Source of the DNA: Aricia agestis
Taxonomy: Eukaryota; Arthropoda; Insecta; Lepidoptera; Lycaenidae
Direction of reading: 5' to 3'
Length of the DNA: 64,000 nt
Assembly (NCBI RefSeq): GCF_905147365.1
Contig: NC_056425.1
Span: 3,727,501-3,791,500 of the forward strand
Numbering within the stretch: the stretch's first letter is position 1; each line of letters begins with the position of its first letter. This document shows positions 1-11,231 of the stretch, piece by piece. A program made the translations under genes and the position numbers. Below the pieces are notes generated by a model. It had not been told where the DNA came from, did not search any database, and was given only the letters and a program-made list of their open reading frames with translations.

Positions 1-217
1 TTACGGCCGCCATGTTGCCGGAAGTCGGACGGCAACTGTTTTCCGATAAATACGCGGGGGAGAAAGTGTGATTTCCTGAAGATATTTAAAGTAAACCCGG
101 TGTTTTTAAAGTGGTTTGAAAATATTTTTAACCCCCAACGAAATGTCTGTCCGTGGCGTCGCGCGTCGTAGCATCCAAACATAATGTGATTTTTGGGCCA
201 ATTTTGATTTAGTTTTT
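1..217. other. unassigned window edge
   Basis: Moderately GC-rich sequence at the left edge with no convincing reading frame, splice signals or repeat ends. It may belong to an element or exon that continues outside the window. Confidence 0.3.
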
Positions 218-381
218 GGAACGTAGTTCCTTATCGCGCGTTGCGTCTTGGGCTAGCCTGAAAAAGTTGTAAGGACATTTTTTTATTAGTACTTGCATGG
301 TAGGGGCAGAGGGCCTTGATAGTATTCCTGTGCGTCAATGTTTGACTTGACACCTCTCAAGTTTTGTTTGTTTGAAGTAGC
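218..381. repeat. dispersed repeat, copy 1
   Basis: This stretch shares diverged, colinear sequence with about 15886-16165. Both contain a 'gtagttcctt' start, 'tttttattagtac', 'gtaggggcagaggg', 'gatagtattcctgtg' and a closing 'ttgacacctctcaa'. It directly precedes the foldback element. Element class is unknown. Confidence 0.55.
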
Positions 382-1854
382 ACGAGTCGGCGCATGAGTA
401 CCGAAAACTATTCCACCTCAATTTTTTTATGCGATCCTCTTCAAATTGCCCTCCTGATGATATAAATGCATGTTGCCAGGACGCAACCCGGTGCCATATT
501 GTTTAAACAAACATTGTTTAAACAATTGCAAGAAATTGTTATTTTTCAACCGAACAAATTTTTTTTATATTTTTTATTGAAATACCAATAAAAAAGGTCC
601 TATGATTTTTTACGATAAAGTTAATATTTTTAAAGATATGATTATTTAAAGGTTAAAAAAACCTCAAATTTGGGTACTTTCGACCGATGAAAAATATATT
701 TAAAAAAATAATAATGTCAAAGTAATATATTTTTTTAAATTCTATATACAATAGTTAATAATATTGTTACTAGAGATTTAAAAAAATTTCATTATTTATA
801 TCTTTTTTTTATCTTAGCAAAAGTAGACAAAAAATTGTGTTTTTGTATGGGAGCCCTTAACCAATTACTTTATTTTAATTTTATTATTAATTATTAAAGT
901 ACAAATATAATTAAAGATTTTATGAAAATTTCAAGTGCCTAACTGTTACTATTATTGATTACGAGCAAAAAAGGCCAAAAAATCACGTTTCTTGTATGGG
1001 AGCCCCCCTTAAATAATATATTTTAGCGGCAACAGATATACACAATCTGTGAAAATTTCAGAAGTCTTAATAATAGGGTTTTCTAAGACTTCGTTGTCTG
1101 TCCGTCTGCCTATTTGTCTATATGTCTCCAGGCTGTATCTCAAGAACCGCTATAGCTAGACTTCTAACATTTTTGCAGATTGTGTACGTCTGTTGCCGCT
1201 ATAAGAACAAATACTAAAAATAAAATAAAATTAATATTTAAGGGGGGCTCCCATACAAGAAACGTGATTTTTTTGGCCTTTTTTGCTCGTAATCAATAAT
1301 AGTAACAGCGAGGCGCTTGAAAATTTCACAAAATCCTTAATTATATTTGTACTTAAATAATTAATAATAAGATTATAATAAAGTAATTGTTTAAGGGGGG
1401 CTCCCATACAAAAAACACAATTTTTTGTCTACTTTTGCTAAGATAAAAAAAAGATATAAACAATGAAATTTTTTGAAATCTCTTTTAACAATATCATTAA
1501 CTATTGTATATAGAATTTAAAAAAATATATTACTTTGGCATTATTTTTTTTGAAATATATTTTTCATCGGTCGAAAGTACCCAAATTTGAGGTTTTTCGA
1601 ACCTTTAAAAATTCATATCTTTAAAAATATTAACTTTATCGTAAAAAGTCATAGGACCTTTTTTATTCGTATTTCAATAAAGAATATAAAAAAAATGTTC
1701 GGTTGAAAATTAACAATTCCTTGCAATTGTTTAAACAATATGGCACCGGGTTGCGCCCTGGCAACATGCATTTATATCATCAGGAGGGCAATTTGAAGAG
1801 GATCGCATAAAAAATTGAGGTGGAATAGTTTTCGGTACTCATGCGCCGACTCGT
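382..1854. mobile_element. foldback element, ~1.47 kb with arms of ~690 bp
   Basis: The outer sequence 'acgagtcggcgcatgagtac' at 382 reappears inverted at the right end (1854). The two arms stay complementary almost to the middle, with the loop at about 1070-1155. The right half (from about 1077) reads like the dispersed repeat at 32500-32880: 'ctaagacttcg', a run of 'ctgtccgtctg', 'ctcaagaaccgctatagcta', 'ggggggctcccatacaag'. The left arm is an inverted copy of it. No reading frame is present, so it is non-autonomous. An inverted duplication or foldback DNA transposon is likely; the superfamily is not recognised. Confidence 0.75.
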
Positions 1855-2888
1855 CCTAGTCTAATTGCCTGAGTACTTATTATTAAGCCATGCTTTAACA
1901 TCAGCTCGCTGAATGTTGGAAAATTTCGGGAACTTTTTTATTGATTTTTAGTTATTTGTATCAACTAAAACAACCAAAAAAAATAATTGTCACCTATTTA
2001 GATAGACATAAGCATTTCGCTCGTATTTCTACCCTCAATATGGACTTTATGTTGGCAGTTTGTAGTGCCAACTGCCAGCATAAAGTCATGGTAATCGTGT
2101 CGGAACTACGCTCAAGGTAGCACTTTGCTACGAAGGTCAAAGGTACCTTAGTAGCTAGACTATGGTGTTGTTTGACTAATTAAGCTATTTATAAATTCAC
2201 GAAAACGTGATCGATAAGTTGATACACCTTTTAGTTCTTTAGACGTTTCTTAAGAAATGAATACAGGTAAATGCTCTTTGCTTTGGGCCATGATGGTTAA
2301 TTACGATTGCCGCCATGATAGAGAAGCTCGTATAGTAAATAGCGAATAGAGAAAGAACACAGAGAGATTTAATTGTAACTTAACTTTACTGAAGAGGTTT
2401 TGACAAAATTTGCATACATACACAAGTTTAGTACGTTAAGTCAAAATTTCACTAACGTCTGTTAGAGTTAATAGCAAATTGTTAAAATTTCTTCTCTTTT
2501 ATTCATATGCAAAACGAAAGAGGTAACGTGATACTAATTAGTAATTCGAGCGTTAACTTAAACAGTCATTGGTGAAATTGGGGCTTAGTTTCATAAAATG
2601 TGCAGCCGTTAAATAAAAGCCAAGGTATTCTTGTTAACAAACCAGCATTCACTGGATATAGTTTTGATTGAAGAACGATGCACTCGGCTAACCACATCGG
2701 CTTAAATCTTCACCGTTGCTGGCCACTGATTAAGTGTCTAAACTCGCAAACAGCCTTAGGTATGAGGAGCACAGTTTTGACGAGTTCACCGGTACCTACT
2801 TCGTTACACCGAAAAGCACCTATCGTATGCCTCTGGTATGTTACTCTGGTATTCTAGAATGAAGTAAGTATAGTATGTTTAGAAGATG
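1855..2888. other. AT-rich stretch without recognisable genes
   Basis: Only a short hairpin at 2043-2087 stands out. No supported coding region or repeat end was found. Confidence 0.4.
2043..2087. repeat. short inverted repeat (18-bp arms)
   Basis: Arms 2043-2060 and 2070-2087 pair over 18 positions with a single G-T pair around a 9-nt loop. It may be a MITE relic or a foldable transcript. Confidence 0.5.
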
Positions 2889-3063
2889 AAGTTAATATAC
2901 CTAGCGGAATAGAGAAACAAAGGCCTGAGCAAGAGAGGCGTCACTATCTGTAACACTGCGTGGTAAAAAGAGACGTGTGATATTTTTACACACAGATGAA
3001 ACCAATTTCGGTTACGTTTGACAGCTCGAGATTGTTGCTCTATTCCGCTAGGTATATTAACTT
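2889..3063. mobile_element. TIR MITE, 175 bp (copy 1)
   Basis: The termini 'aagttaatatacctagcgga' and its reverse complement bound the element; the inverted repeat runs about 26 bp. A second copy lies at 58911-59246 with the same ends and much of the same interior ('caaaggcctgagcaagag', 'cgtggtaaaaagagacgtg'). No coding capacity. Confidence 0.8.
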
Positions 3064-3938
3064 TATGGTATAGACATACCATACTTCAATACCAGAATAC
3101 CAGAAAACTTCAGAGGTATACAAAAGTAACTCTTATGAAAAAAGTTTTAAGTACATTTTTGCCGCGTGGAAGGTGGGTGTACGGTTTTTCCTACGCCGCG
3201 TCGATTCACTCTCTTACCGTCTTATACGAATATTCGATCAGGTCCTGGGCCCGTACCACGAAACGTTTTTGATACTCAAACAATCGTACGACTTACGAGA
3301 ATGTTGCGTCCTACTCTAACAAAAGTGAAATGACGTTAGAGCAGGACGCGGCATTACGAAACCGAATTTAATTTGTACCCATCCAAAAAAGTGCACCGAA
3401 AAAAGAGATTCAAAAAGTTATGCATGATTGTAGATGTCGCATTAAAGCGGTTAGAAAATTTGCTCATGTATTTTATTTTTACCAGCGTATCTAAAGACAG
3501 CCAGCAAAATAAAATAACTTTTTATTCCAAGTCGCACGCTGTAATTGCAAACCTCCAAAATACAAATAGAATCTAAAACTTAATTTCCTTCTCTGTTCTA
3601 TTTTCGTCTGATCCGCGCAAAATCCTTTAAATATTTAACTTTAAATTTTTTGTGAGTCGCCTTTGGTCTTTAATTCTTTTTAAATCTGTTGACTTTAGTG
3701 TTTGCGCAGCTTAAATGCGAGTGTTTTTAAACTAAATCTATTTTACTGCGACAGTGCTATTTATTTATCATTTCGAGTTGTGTTTACAGGAGTTGTGACT
3801 TGTGTTGCCTGTGAAAGAACCTTTTTTTTTTTTGAACAAACCTACTAACTAACCTAACTTTAATAAATAAAGAAAAAAAAAGAACATAACCGGAAACCGT
3901 GCATTTTACTACGATAAAAAACTGTCCTATTACTATTT
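3064..3938. other. no recognised feature
   Basis: A GC-richer patch around 3150-3360 contains short open frames, but none has protein-like composition or splice context. It may be a degraded MITE. Confidence 0.3.
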
Positions 3939-4048
3939 AGACTGGCAACGCACCTGTTACCGCAACTCTTGTGATGTTGAGAGTGTCAAAGGGCGACGTT
4001 AGTTGCTTTCCATCAGGTGGCCTGTTTGCTCGTTTGCCACGTAATTAA
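3939..4048 (+). mobile_element. fragment of SINE-like family (LINE-type tail only)
   Basis: Matches the 3' part of the full copies at 25194-25536 and 48452-48794: 'ggcaacgcacctg', 'tgctttccatcaggtg', 'tgtttgctcgtttgcc'. It lacks the 5' half and is more diverged. Confidence 0.7.
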
Positions 4049-4332
4049 AATAAATCTTATGTTCTATTCTGGATTTTTAAAGAAAACAATAGTTTTTATC
4101 ATAAATTAGGCCATTTCCAATTATTTAGTTGAAAAATTCTAAATTCGTAACAGACGAGTGGGCGAGTTGTTTTTTCCCAGTTCACCCCGCATTGTTGCCG
4201 GGCCGCGGGATAAGTGAGTCGAACAACGGCGACTTAATTACGTGAACATTACAAGAGTCCGCTTAACCCCGCTTACACCGCTTAAGGCCTGATTACACCT
4301 GCCGAGTAGCGGCGAGACCCTCGGCCGAACAC

Positions 4333-4346
4333 ATCCATATACATTA
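4333..4346. repeat. target site duplication of the nested LINE (left)
   Basis: The 14-mer 'atccatatacatta' occurs here and at 4674-4687, exactly flanking the inserted segment. Confidence 0.85.
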
Positions 4347-4673
4347 AAAAATAAAATAAAATAAAATAAAATAAAAATAGCCTTTATTTTCCTACCACCA
4401 ATTTACAGAAATATACTAGAGAATAAATTTACTTAATACTTAATAAACAATTTTACTAACTAAAATATAACAAAATATAACATTTCTCTCCCTATAACTA
4501 CATATTATTATTATACTTAATTTTATTTTTTTTTTTTTTTTTTGTAACTAAATTTTGGTGGTAGTCGCCTCTACGGCGTAGGCCTCTCCTAAATCCTTCC
4601 AAATAATTCTATCTCGGGCTACTTGCATCCAGTTATTTCCACACCTGTCTCTGAAAAAATCCATATATATAAA
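4347..4673 (-). mobile_element. 5'-truncated LINE (3' end of ORF2 and 3' UTR)
   Basis: Read on the minus strand, 4661-4548 encodes the C-terminal tail of a non-LTR reverse transcriptase ORF. It contains 'GNNWMQVARDR' followed by a W...GEAY pattern and a TAG stop at 4550-4548. This tail motif is familiar from RTE-like and related LINE ORFs. A ~200-bp AT-rich 3' region follows, ending in (TTTTA)n. A perfect 14-bp target duplication flanks it, so this is a genuine retrotransposition event with strong 5' truncation. Confidence 0.8.
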
Positions 4674-4687
4674 ATCCATATACATTA
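4674..4687. repeat. target site duplication of the nested LINE (right)
   Basis: Second copy of 'atccatatacatta'. Confidence 0.85.
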
Positions 4688-5167
4688 TACAAAGTAAAAT
4701 GTAACTGCCGAGACAGTGCTAAGGGCTATAGCCGAGTGAGGGAGCACACGTATTTTTAATATTATGGCAGGTACAACTGACGCTTGAGAACAAATGGCAG
4801 AAATGCAATTTATACAGTTGCTGAGATTTCACTGTGGCGTCGAAATTCCATTTCCAGACATTATTATTATATTTTTAATGGCTTAAATGGGAAATTTCAC
4901 GGAGTGACGTGTACGCACCGAGCGTCAAGTGGTCTCCGAATGCACGTCGAGTGCTGTTTAGATTCACCGTGTGATCGAGCGAGACAGTGCGAAGAAGCGG
5001 ACAGGTTGGTACTCTACTTAGTAAATTGAACGGGGTCCGAGTGACTGTCTCGGCCTGTTGTTAGGTCGAGCGCTCGGCCTATCACACGGTAATGTGTTCA
5101 TTCTGAATGCTCGGCCGATTGCACTGTCTCGCCAGTCGCCACTCTACTCGGTAGGTGTATTCAGGCC

Positions 5168-5708
5168 TTTATACCGCTCGCTCGCTTCGCTCACACCGCT
5201 CATAGAAAACTTTGTTCAACGAATTATCTCGTTATGTTCAAGTTGTGCATTGTGAATTTTAGCGTTTTTGTCGTTGTTTAATATTGTTATTACGGTGCAG
5301 CGCGTAGAGTACTGTAGTCGGATGTGTAGCCAGAAATGGGAGCGCGATGAAAGCACAGGTGTTAATCATAAAAGGGCAGAAAGGTAGTAATGAAGTTTTA
5401 GTCACCTGCGCGTGTCTAGCTTAAAGGTATAAGTGATATTCCGATATTTCTTTTAAATAATGAATTCATTTTAAAACTTCATCATTGTAATAAGCGAAGG
5501 CATGTTACTTTAGAGCTCCGTGCCAACTAAGTTTTCATAATCAAAACTGGTTAAATGCTCTCCACCGAAAAGAGTACCCTGTTGCCCGTGTTTCTTTGCG
5601 TAATTTCTATTAATTCTCTGCGTGTGCACTGTGCAATATTCGTAAAATATTGCCTTAATCCCCGCAAGTGTCCATAAACGCCTAAAATATTCGGTTACAT
5701 GGACTCAC
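5168..5708. other. unassigned; intron of the minus-strand gene if the exon model holds
   Basis: No exon, RNA or repeat end was recognised. It lies downstream of the donor at 5708/5709 in minus-strand terms. Confidence 0.3.
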
Positions 5709-5841
5709 CTGATGCAGCCTGGTGTCGGCGCTGACGGTGTATATGCCCCTGCAGTCAGCCACCTCTTCCGGCTTGTCTGATGATGGGGAGCGTCTCCAGC
5801 ACGCCGCGCACACCGCCACCAGCACACCGCATAGCGTCGCG
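5709..5841 (-). CDS. coding exon of a minus-strand membrane protein gene (third visible)
   Basis: On the minus strand this 133-nt block starts after an acceptor ('atcaacag') and ends at a strong donor, CAG|GTGAGT. It stands out by its GC content against AT-rich flanks. The frame used gives a hydrophobic start, 'SATLCGVLVAVCAACW', then a polar tail containing 'SSDKPEEVADCRG' and 'SADTRLHQ'. The frame requires two bases from the previous exon. The exon at 15062-14870 ends with exactly two bases (AG), and joining them completes one transmembrane helix followed by RR, suggesting a cytoplasmic side. The exon ends in phase 0. A second frame is also open, so the frame is inferred. Protein family not recognised. 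Confidence 0.6.
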
Positions 5842-5994
5842 CTGTTGATAATGAGATAGTTAATTTAAATGTACTAATGAAAACAGTACAGATTCATTTA
5901 TCGATTGACTTTTACGCTAAGTCACTTTAATTTACGTCAAGCCAAGATGGATAACCATGATTGCCAACTGGATATTGTTGCTGTATGGACATTT

Positions 5995-7717
5995 GGACAA
6001 TCAACGTTGATCGCGGGCAATCAAAGACGAATACACTCTACTTAACTTATAGGAATCCAAAGGCCACAAACTGGAGTGTATTCAGAGAGGAATTGCAGAT
6101 AAACCTCGCAGCAGTCAACAAAGCTGTCAAAACGCTGATAAGACGGTCTTGATACCTTTCACCAAAAAGAGGAAGTTGGAGGGACTAAGACCCCAACACT
6201 CTTCGGGAAAACTATTAAGTTTGCGGGTGATGTCAAATATCTAGGAGTAATCCTAGACAAAGGACTCACTTGAAATAAGCACATCGAGTATATTACGAAA
6301 AAGGCTAGATGTGCTCTGGGTTCCTGTTGGAAGCTTGTCAGCTCTAAATGGGGTATTCGGCCGAAAGCAATGCTATGGATATATACAGCCGTAGTGAGAC
6401 CGATTACCACATATGGCTGCGCAGTGTGGCATAAAAAGGCTTAACAAGTAAACTGTAATAAAAGACTAAACAGCGTACAGAGACTGGCATGTCTAATAAT
6501 CACGGGTGCACTCTCGTCAACACCCACCGCTTCCCTCGAGGCCCTGATCAACTTAACTCCGCTTCCTCTGCTTGTTCAGATGGAGGCCAAAAAGGTGGCT
6601 CTCAGGGCCAGGACGGCGGGTAGGACGAATTGGGTCTCCACCCCATTTCGACAGCTGGAACAGTCTCTCAGTGAATCACCTATCATGGCCATGCCATCAG
6701 ATGCCATGATCAATGTGTACAGCTTTTCGAAGCAGTACCAGGTTTTTATACCTTCCAGGGGGGACTGGGAAAGAAAAATCCCAATCGATGTCCGCCCTAG
6801 CGACATAGTTTGGTTCACGGATGGATCAAGGAAAGACAACCGTGCGGGAGCCGGATTCTACGGGGGCAGGCCACCAAGGGGCAAATACGCCTGTTTGGGG
6901 GAGTTTGCGACCGTGTTTCAGGCTGAAGTCTTCGCTATCCTCGGTTGTTCACTAGAAAGCCTGGAGATGGCCCTAGTTAATAAAAACGTTTTTATCTTCT
7001 CCGATAGTCAAGCTGCACTTAAAGCACTGACTGCCGCAGAAGTCTAGTCCAAATTAGTTCTGGAATGCGTTGAGACGTTAAACATGCTAGGAAGGAACAA
7101 CAACATCCGCCTAGTATGGGTCCCGGGCCACAGCAACGTCCCCGGCAATGAAACCGCTGACGAACTGGCTAGGCCGAAAGTCTCATATATGGTCCAGAAC
7201 CAGTCTGTGGTATAACTCCCAGTACCACAAAGCAAGTGCTCAAGGAATGGGGTCACAGACTATGCTAGAAGCAATGGGCTGAGACCCCTGGCCTTGAACA
7301 CTCCAAGGCACTAATTTCTGACTTCAACAAGAAACAATCAGAATTAGTGCTCACCTTGGGTAGGAACCAATTAAGAATCCTTACCAGAAGCCTAACTGGG
7401 CACTGCAAGCTCAACAAACACCTAAACAGAATGGGTATTTGTAGCATAACGACTTGCAGATTCTGTGAGGAGGAGGATGAAACACCTATTCACCTTCTCC
7501 TCGACTGTCCTGCTTTACTACAGAGCAGGAACAGGCACCTTGGTCGCCACGAATACTCGTCCACAGATGAAATTCGTGGCACCAACCCCAACCATATCGT
7601 TCAATTTATGAGCAGTATTGGGTTGGGGATGATACTCTAGTGCGAAGGAGTCACAATAGATCCTCATGGGTCGCAGTGACGTCAGGGCTACAGCGACCTG
7701 CCTTCTTTAAAAAAAAA
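5995..7717 (+). pseudogene. decayed non-LTR retrotransposon with RNase H domain
   Basis: Relic of a LINE ORF2. 5995-6150 resembles the end of an endonuclease domain ('YRNPKATNW'). It runs directly into the RT thumb ('VKYLGVILD', about 6228-6260), so the catalytic RT core is deleted. 6580-7200 encodes an RNase H domain: 'WFTDGS', 'FQAEVFAI', 'FSDSQAAL', then a VWVPGHSN and ETADELA segment after an in-frame stop at 7045-7047. 7437-7510 holds the C-terminal cysteine-histidine motif (CxxC...H...C). A short 3' UTR ends in poly(A) at 7709-7717. Other stops lie near 6273 and 6443. RNase H at this position suggests an I/LOA/R1-like lineage. It is inactive. Confidence 0.8.
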
Positions 7718-8439
7718 CGCTACTTATCACATAGCACGTCCATATTACCGATGGTATTGGTTCATCGGCCAACTTAGTAACTGGAGAAGTCTCATCAATA
7801 ACACCCCTCTTTTTTGTGGGGGGTTAAAAAGAGCCCAGTTACACGGAATTTTTAGCAATTGACCAAACTTACAAACAAAACATAACGTACTCTTCTAAAC
7901 AACTATAGAACCAACTTTCTTACTTAAGTTTACTGTGAAATTATTTTGAAGCACTCATAAAAAAAGTCCTATTCATATCACTTAAATTTGGTTCAATTCC
8001 CTGAAACTATAAAAGAGTTAAGTCTAAAATACTACCTACAACATTTTAAAGTCACGTCCAAATCATATGACATATCCTATTCACCGTAATAACTTGTAAT
8101 AACATGTCATACGTGATACATATTACATAGACGTATCATTTACCCTGAAACAGAATGGCAGGTTGGTCACGCGATGTCGCGTGGTGACCACTCCCCTGAC
8201 AGTATGGCTGTAAGCCGATCAATTGGATTATCACCTATTCAGTCAGTTCTGACATGAGTTCTCCTCGGACATTGAGGAATTTCAGAAAATGAGTAGTTTA
8301 ATAAAACTACCTCGCACCACCTGCAAGATTTGGCATAGCAGATGTTTCTTCCTCTCCTACACCGCGCTGTCGGTCTTCTCTCCCCGTCTTACAAATTTAT
8401 GTAAGACGGGGAGTAAAAATAAAATTATATATATGTATA
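7718..8439. other. no recognised feature except a hairpin
   Basis: AT-rich sequence. Contains the inverted repeat at 8380-8413 and a short 'cgcgatgtcgcg' palindrome near 8169. Confidence 0.35.
8380..8413. repeat. perfect hairpin, 13-bp arms
   Basis: 'ctccccgtcttac' at 8380-8392 and its reverse complement at 8401-8413 around an 8-nt loop. Confidence 0.55.
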
Positions 8440-8700
8440 TCTATATATATAAAACTCAAAGGTGACTGACTGACATGGTGATCTATCAACGCACAGCCCA
8501 AACCACTGGACTGATCAGGCTGAAATTTGGCATACAGGTAGATATTATGACGTAGGCATCCGCTAAGAAGAGATTTTGATCAATTCCACCTCTAAGGGGT
8601 TAAAATAGGGGATGAACTTCTTAACTTCTTTGTCTATTTTGCTGAAATTTGGTATGGAGATACCTTGAGTCCCTAGTAAGTACTCTATGAATCCTCAACG
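8440..8700 (+). mobile_element. Helitron-like element, 5' part (family A)
   Basis: Starts 'tctatatatataaaactcaa', as does the copy at 48022. Shared interior: 'ggtgactgactgac', 'gtgatctatcaacgcacag', 'gcatccgctaagaa'. The 3' CTAG end was not found, so the right limit is approximate. Confidence 0.6.
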
Positions 8701-9090
8701 ACAATCACACGGACGATGATGATGAAAACGCTTAAAACATTAAAGAATTTTCAATTCAGTAACTAAAGAATAACTCAAGGTTACTGTTTCAGACCGCTTT
8801 TAAAGATGCACCAGCGATGAAAAGAACTTCCAAGATTCCCTCTTCACAAGCATTAACAGAAAATGACAAATCTCGTTTGAACCTCTTTGTATTTGACAAA
8901 CGTTTAACAATGGTGCTTAGAGTACAATGGGAGCGTTTGCAGCAACTACGGGCTTGGCTGTAAGTTTGGTTAGTTCTATTTTTTTTATGTAATTTCTTTT
9001 GTGCTATCACTTACTGGCTGTCCACATTTGTGTGGGTTAAGTATTGAGTAATACACGACACTATAATCACATCCATACTTATATTATAAA

Positions 9091-9218
9091 CTAGCTGTAC
9101 CGGTGAACTTCATGTCACTTTAAAACCTTCCTTGGACTTCTACAAATATTTTAAGACAAAAATTAGCCCAACCCGTTCAGCCGTTTTTAAGTTTTAGCTT
9201 TAAAACACAATTGAAAAT
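9091..9218 (-). mobile_element. Helitron-like element (family B, copy 1)
   Basis: The minus-strand 3' end is CTAG at 9091-9094 ('ctagctgtaccggtgaactt' on plus). The body is nearly the same as 9311-9459. Its 5' end merges into the TA microsatellite. Confidence 0.6.
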
Positions 9219-9220
9219 CC

Positions 9221-9310
<90 letters not shown>
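9219..9310. repeat. (TA)n microsatellite
   Basis: About 45 uninterrupted TA units between two copies of the same Helitron-like element. Confidence 0.95.
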
Positions 9311-9459
9311 CTAGCTGTACCGGTGAACTTCATGTCACTTTAAAACCTTCCCTGGACTTCTACGAATATTTTAAGACAAAAATCAGCCCAATCCGTTCAG
9401 CCGTTTTCAAGTTTTAGCGCGACTAACACATTTGGAAATCTATTTTTATATATATAGAT
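9311..9459 (-). mobile_element. Helitron-like element (family B, copy 2)
   Basis: Minus-strand 5' end 'tctatatatataaa' near 9459 and 3' CTAG at 9311. This gives the TC...CTAG ends expected of Helitrons. No coding sequence. Confidence 0.6.
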
Positions 9460-9589
9460 GAGAAAGTGTGTATGTCTGTTACATCTTCACACACAAACTG
9501 CTCAACCGATTTTGCTGTTTGAGTCCCGGGAAAGGATGATACATTTTATACCGGAATTTTGGCGCAACGGAGTTGTGGGCGTCATCTAG
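9460..9589 (+). mobile_element. Helitron-like element (family C), degraded copy
   Basis: Contains 'gagaaagtgtgtatgtctgt', 'gagtcccgggaaagga' and 'ggcgcaacggagttg', and ends 'gcgtcatctag|t', like the copies at 60617, 61960 and 33887. Confidence 0.65.
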
Positions 9590-10075
9590 TAAACTAGGTC
9601 TACCCACAGGGTCTACCTGATCTGACGGCAAAAAGTGAGAAAATAAATTGACTCACATTTTGATCCTTTTTTTTCCCTTATAGCGGCTGATTCTGTGTGT
9701 GAAACATGTATCCCCATAAACATGCAAATATAATCAAGGATACTTTTTGAAAATTTGCCATTAGATCCTGGTAGACCTATAGTACAAACTATAAACTCAC
9801 ACAAAAACACTTCTCGCACTAGGGTGATAATGTTTTTCTAGAAATGGCCTATGTACGAGCTAGCACGTACATTGCTGATCCTACATAATTTTCCCTTAAT
9901 CCCGGCAAGTGCATACTCTCGGACAGTTCGCTACAAGCCGTCATCAATCGTGCACTCATTTACTATCATTAGCATTCAATCAATATATTATCATTTTTAT
10001 ATCAATGACTTTTAATTTAACAATCATATTCTATCATAGCACAATAAGGGTGTAGTCGACTGAGCAGCTCCTACA

Positions 10076-10139
10076 GCTTATCGCTTTGTTGAAGATATCG
10101 ATTGTAAGACCAATCGATATGTTACACAAAGCGATAAGC
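10076..10139. repeat. imperfect hairpin, miRNA-precursor-like shape
   Basis: 14-bp outer stem ('gcttatcgctttgt' with its complement), a symmetrical 5x5 internal loop, then a 10-bp inner stem ('atatcgattg') and a 6-nt loop. It could be an RNA hairpin or a small MITE; no expression signal is visible. Confidence 0.5.
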
Positions 10140-11194
10140 CACCACTAATTGTTAGATTCGATGTTGTTTGCAAATTGTAGTTTCACAAATGTTTAAACGA
10201 CTTTGTTAAATCTCACATTTGGACAAAAAAATAGCAGTACTCGAAATATGTAGGTACTTAGGATTTAAGTGTATCTTTGATGTATTTCTATCAATACAAT
10301 TTGAGTGGTCTATTCTCTATTTAGAGCTTTTCATCCATATCCTTGAACTTTGATGATTGACTGAACCTTGATGAAAGAATGTCATTTTCGAGTACAAATA
10401 CTTGCCTAAACGTTCCACAAATTAGCACTTAGGTTATAACTTATAATATTATAATAATTAATTAGTTAGTTACCACATTTTATATTGTCGCTTGCAAAAT
10501 TGGTTACTTGATTGGCTATCGGACTTAAAACTTAACCTTTTCAAGTTATAATACTGATTTTGAATGTTAATAAGATGAACTCTCGCCTCGATGTTGGGTT
10601 TAATCAGTTTTGTTTGTAATTTCCGTGTACAACTTATAGTCTGTTTAATATTCAATAGTTTTTGTTATTGGTTGCTTGAAGTATGCAGTAAGTTTAACTT
10701 CTTAAGTCTTAACATAATTTTAAGTATTTCATACCATATAGCTATGCTACGCTGATATTTTAATTTTTTTTAATAATTTATTACCGGAATAGGGATGATG
10801 AGAAAGTCAAATATTAGCGAATTTTGTTAATAAAATAAAGAAATCATGGTAAAACATAATGTGTAAAAAAAGGTGTTCCCAAAATTTCAGCTCAATAGCA
10901 TTTGTATTTTTTTGTTATGCGCCTTCAAAGTTGGATAATCAAGTCGATTTATTTTCAATTATATTTCTTAATATTTGTATACCATTCGATAACTTATGCA
11001 ATTAAAAGCAACTTTTGTTACAAAACCACTTTCATAAGCGCAATATTTAATATACCTATCGAACAAAGTTCTCTCCCGATGCGTACAAACTACGAAAGAG
11101 TGACGTCAGTCTTTCGTAGCACTTTGTATGGAGCGTTTCGGGCAAGTCTATTTTATGAGATGTTTGAATTGTCATATCTTGGTGAATTTTTAAG

Positions 11195-11231
11195 CTATCA
11201 GAGTCATTCATTCAGCGATGTTTCTATTTTT
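11195..11231. repeat. MITE end fragment
   Basis: 'atcagagtcatt' and 'cgatgtttctatt' match the right terminus of the MITE at 41482-41654. The matching left end was not seen. Confidence 0.45.

Larger units (their letters stand above)
4286..5167. mobile_element. TIR element ~880 bp, interrupted by a LINE
   Basis: Left end 'ggcctgattacacctgccga' and right end (inverted) 'ggcctgaatacacctaccga' form imperfect TIRs of about 40 bp. The interior carries further inverted GC-rich blocks ('ctcggccga' and complements). A 5'-truncated LINE sits at 4347-4673. Without it the element would be about 540 bp. No transposase is seen, so it is non-autonomous. Confidence 0.7.

Noticed and set aside
9211..9417. Ile-Tyr repeat frame
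   Set aside because: Translation of the (TA)n microsatellite.
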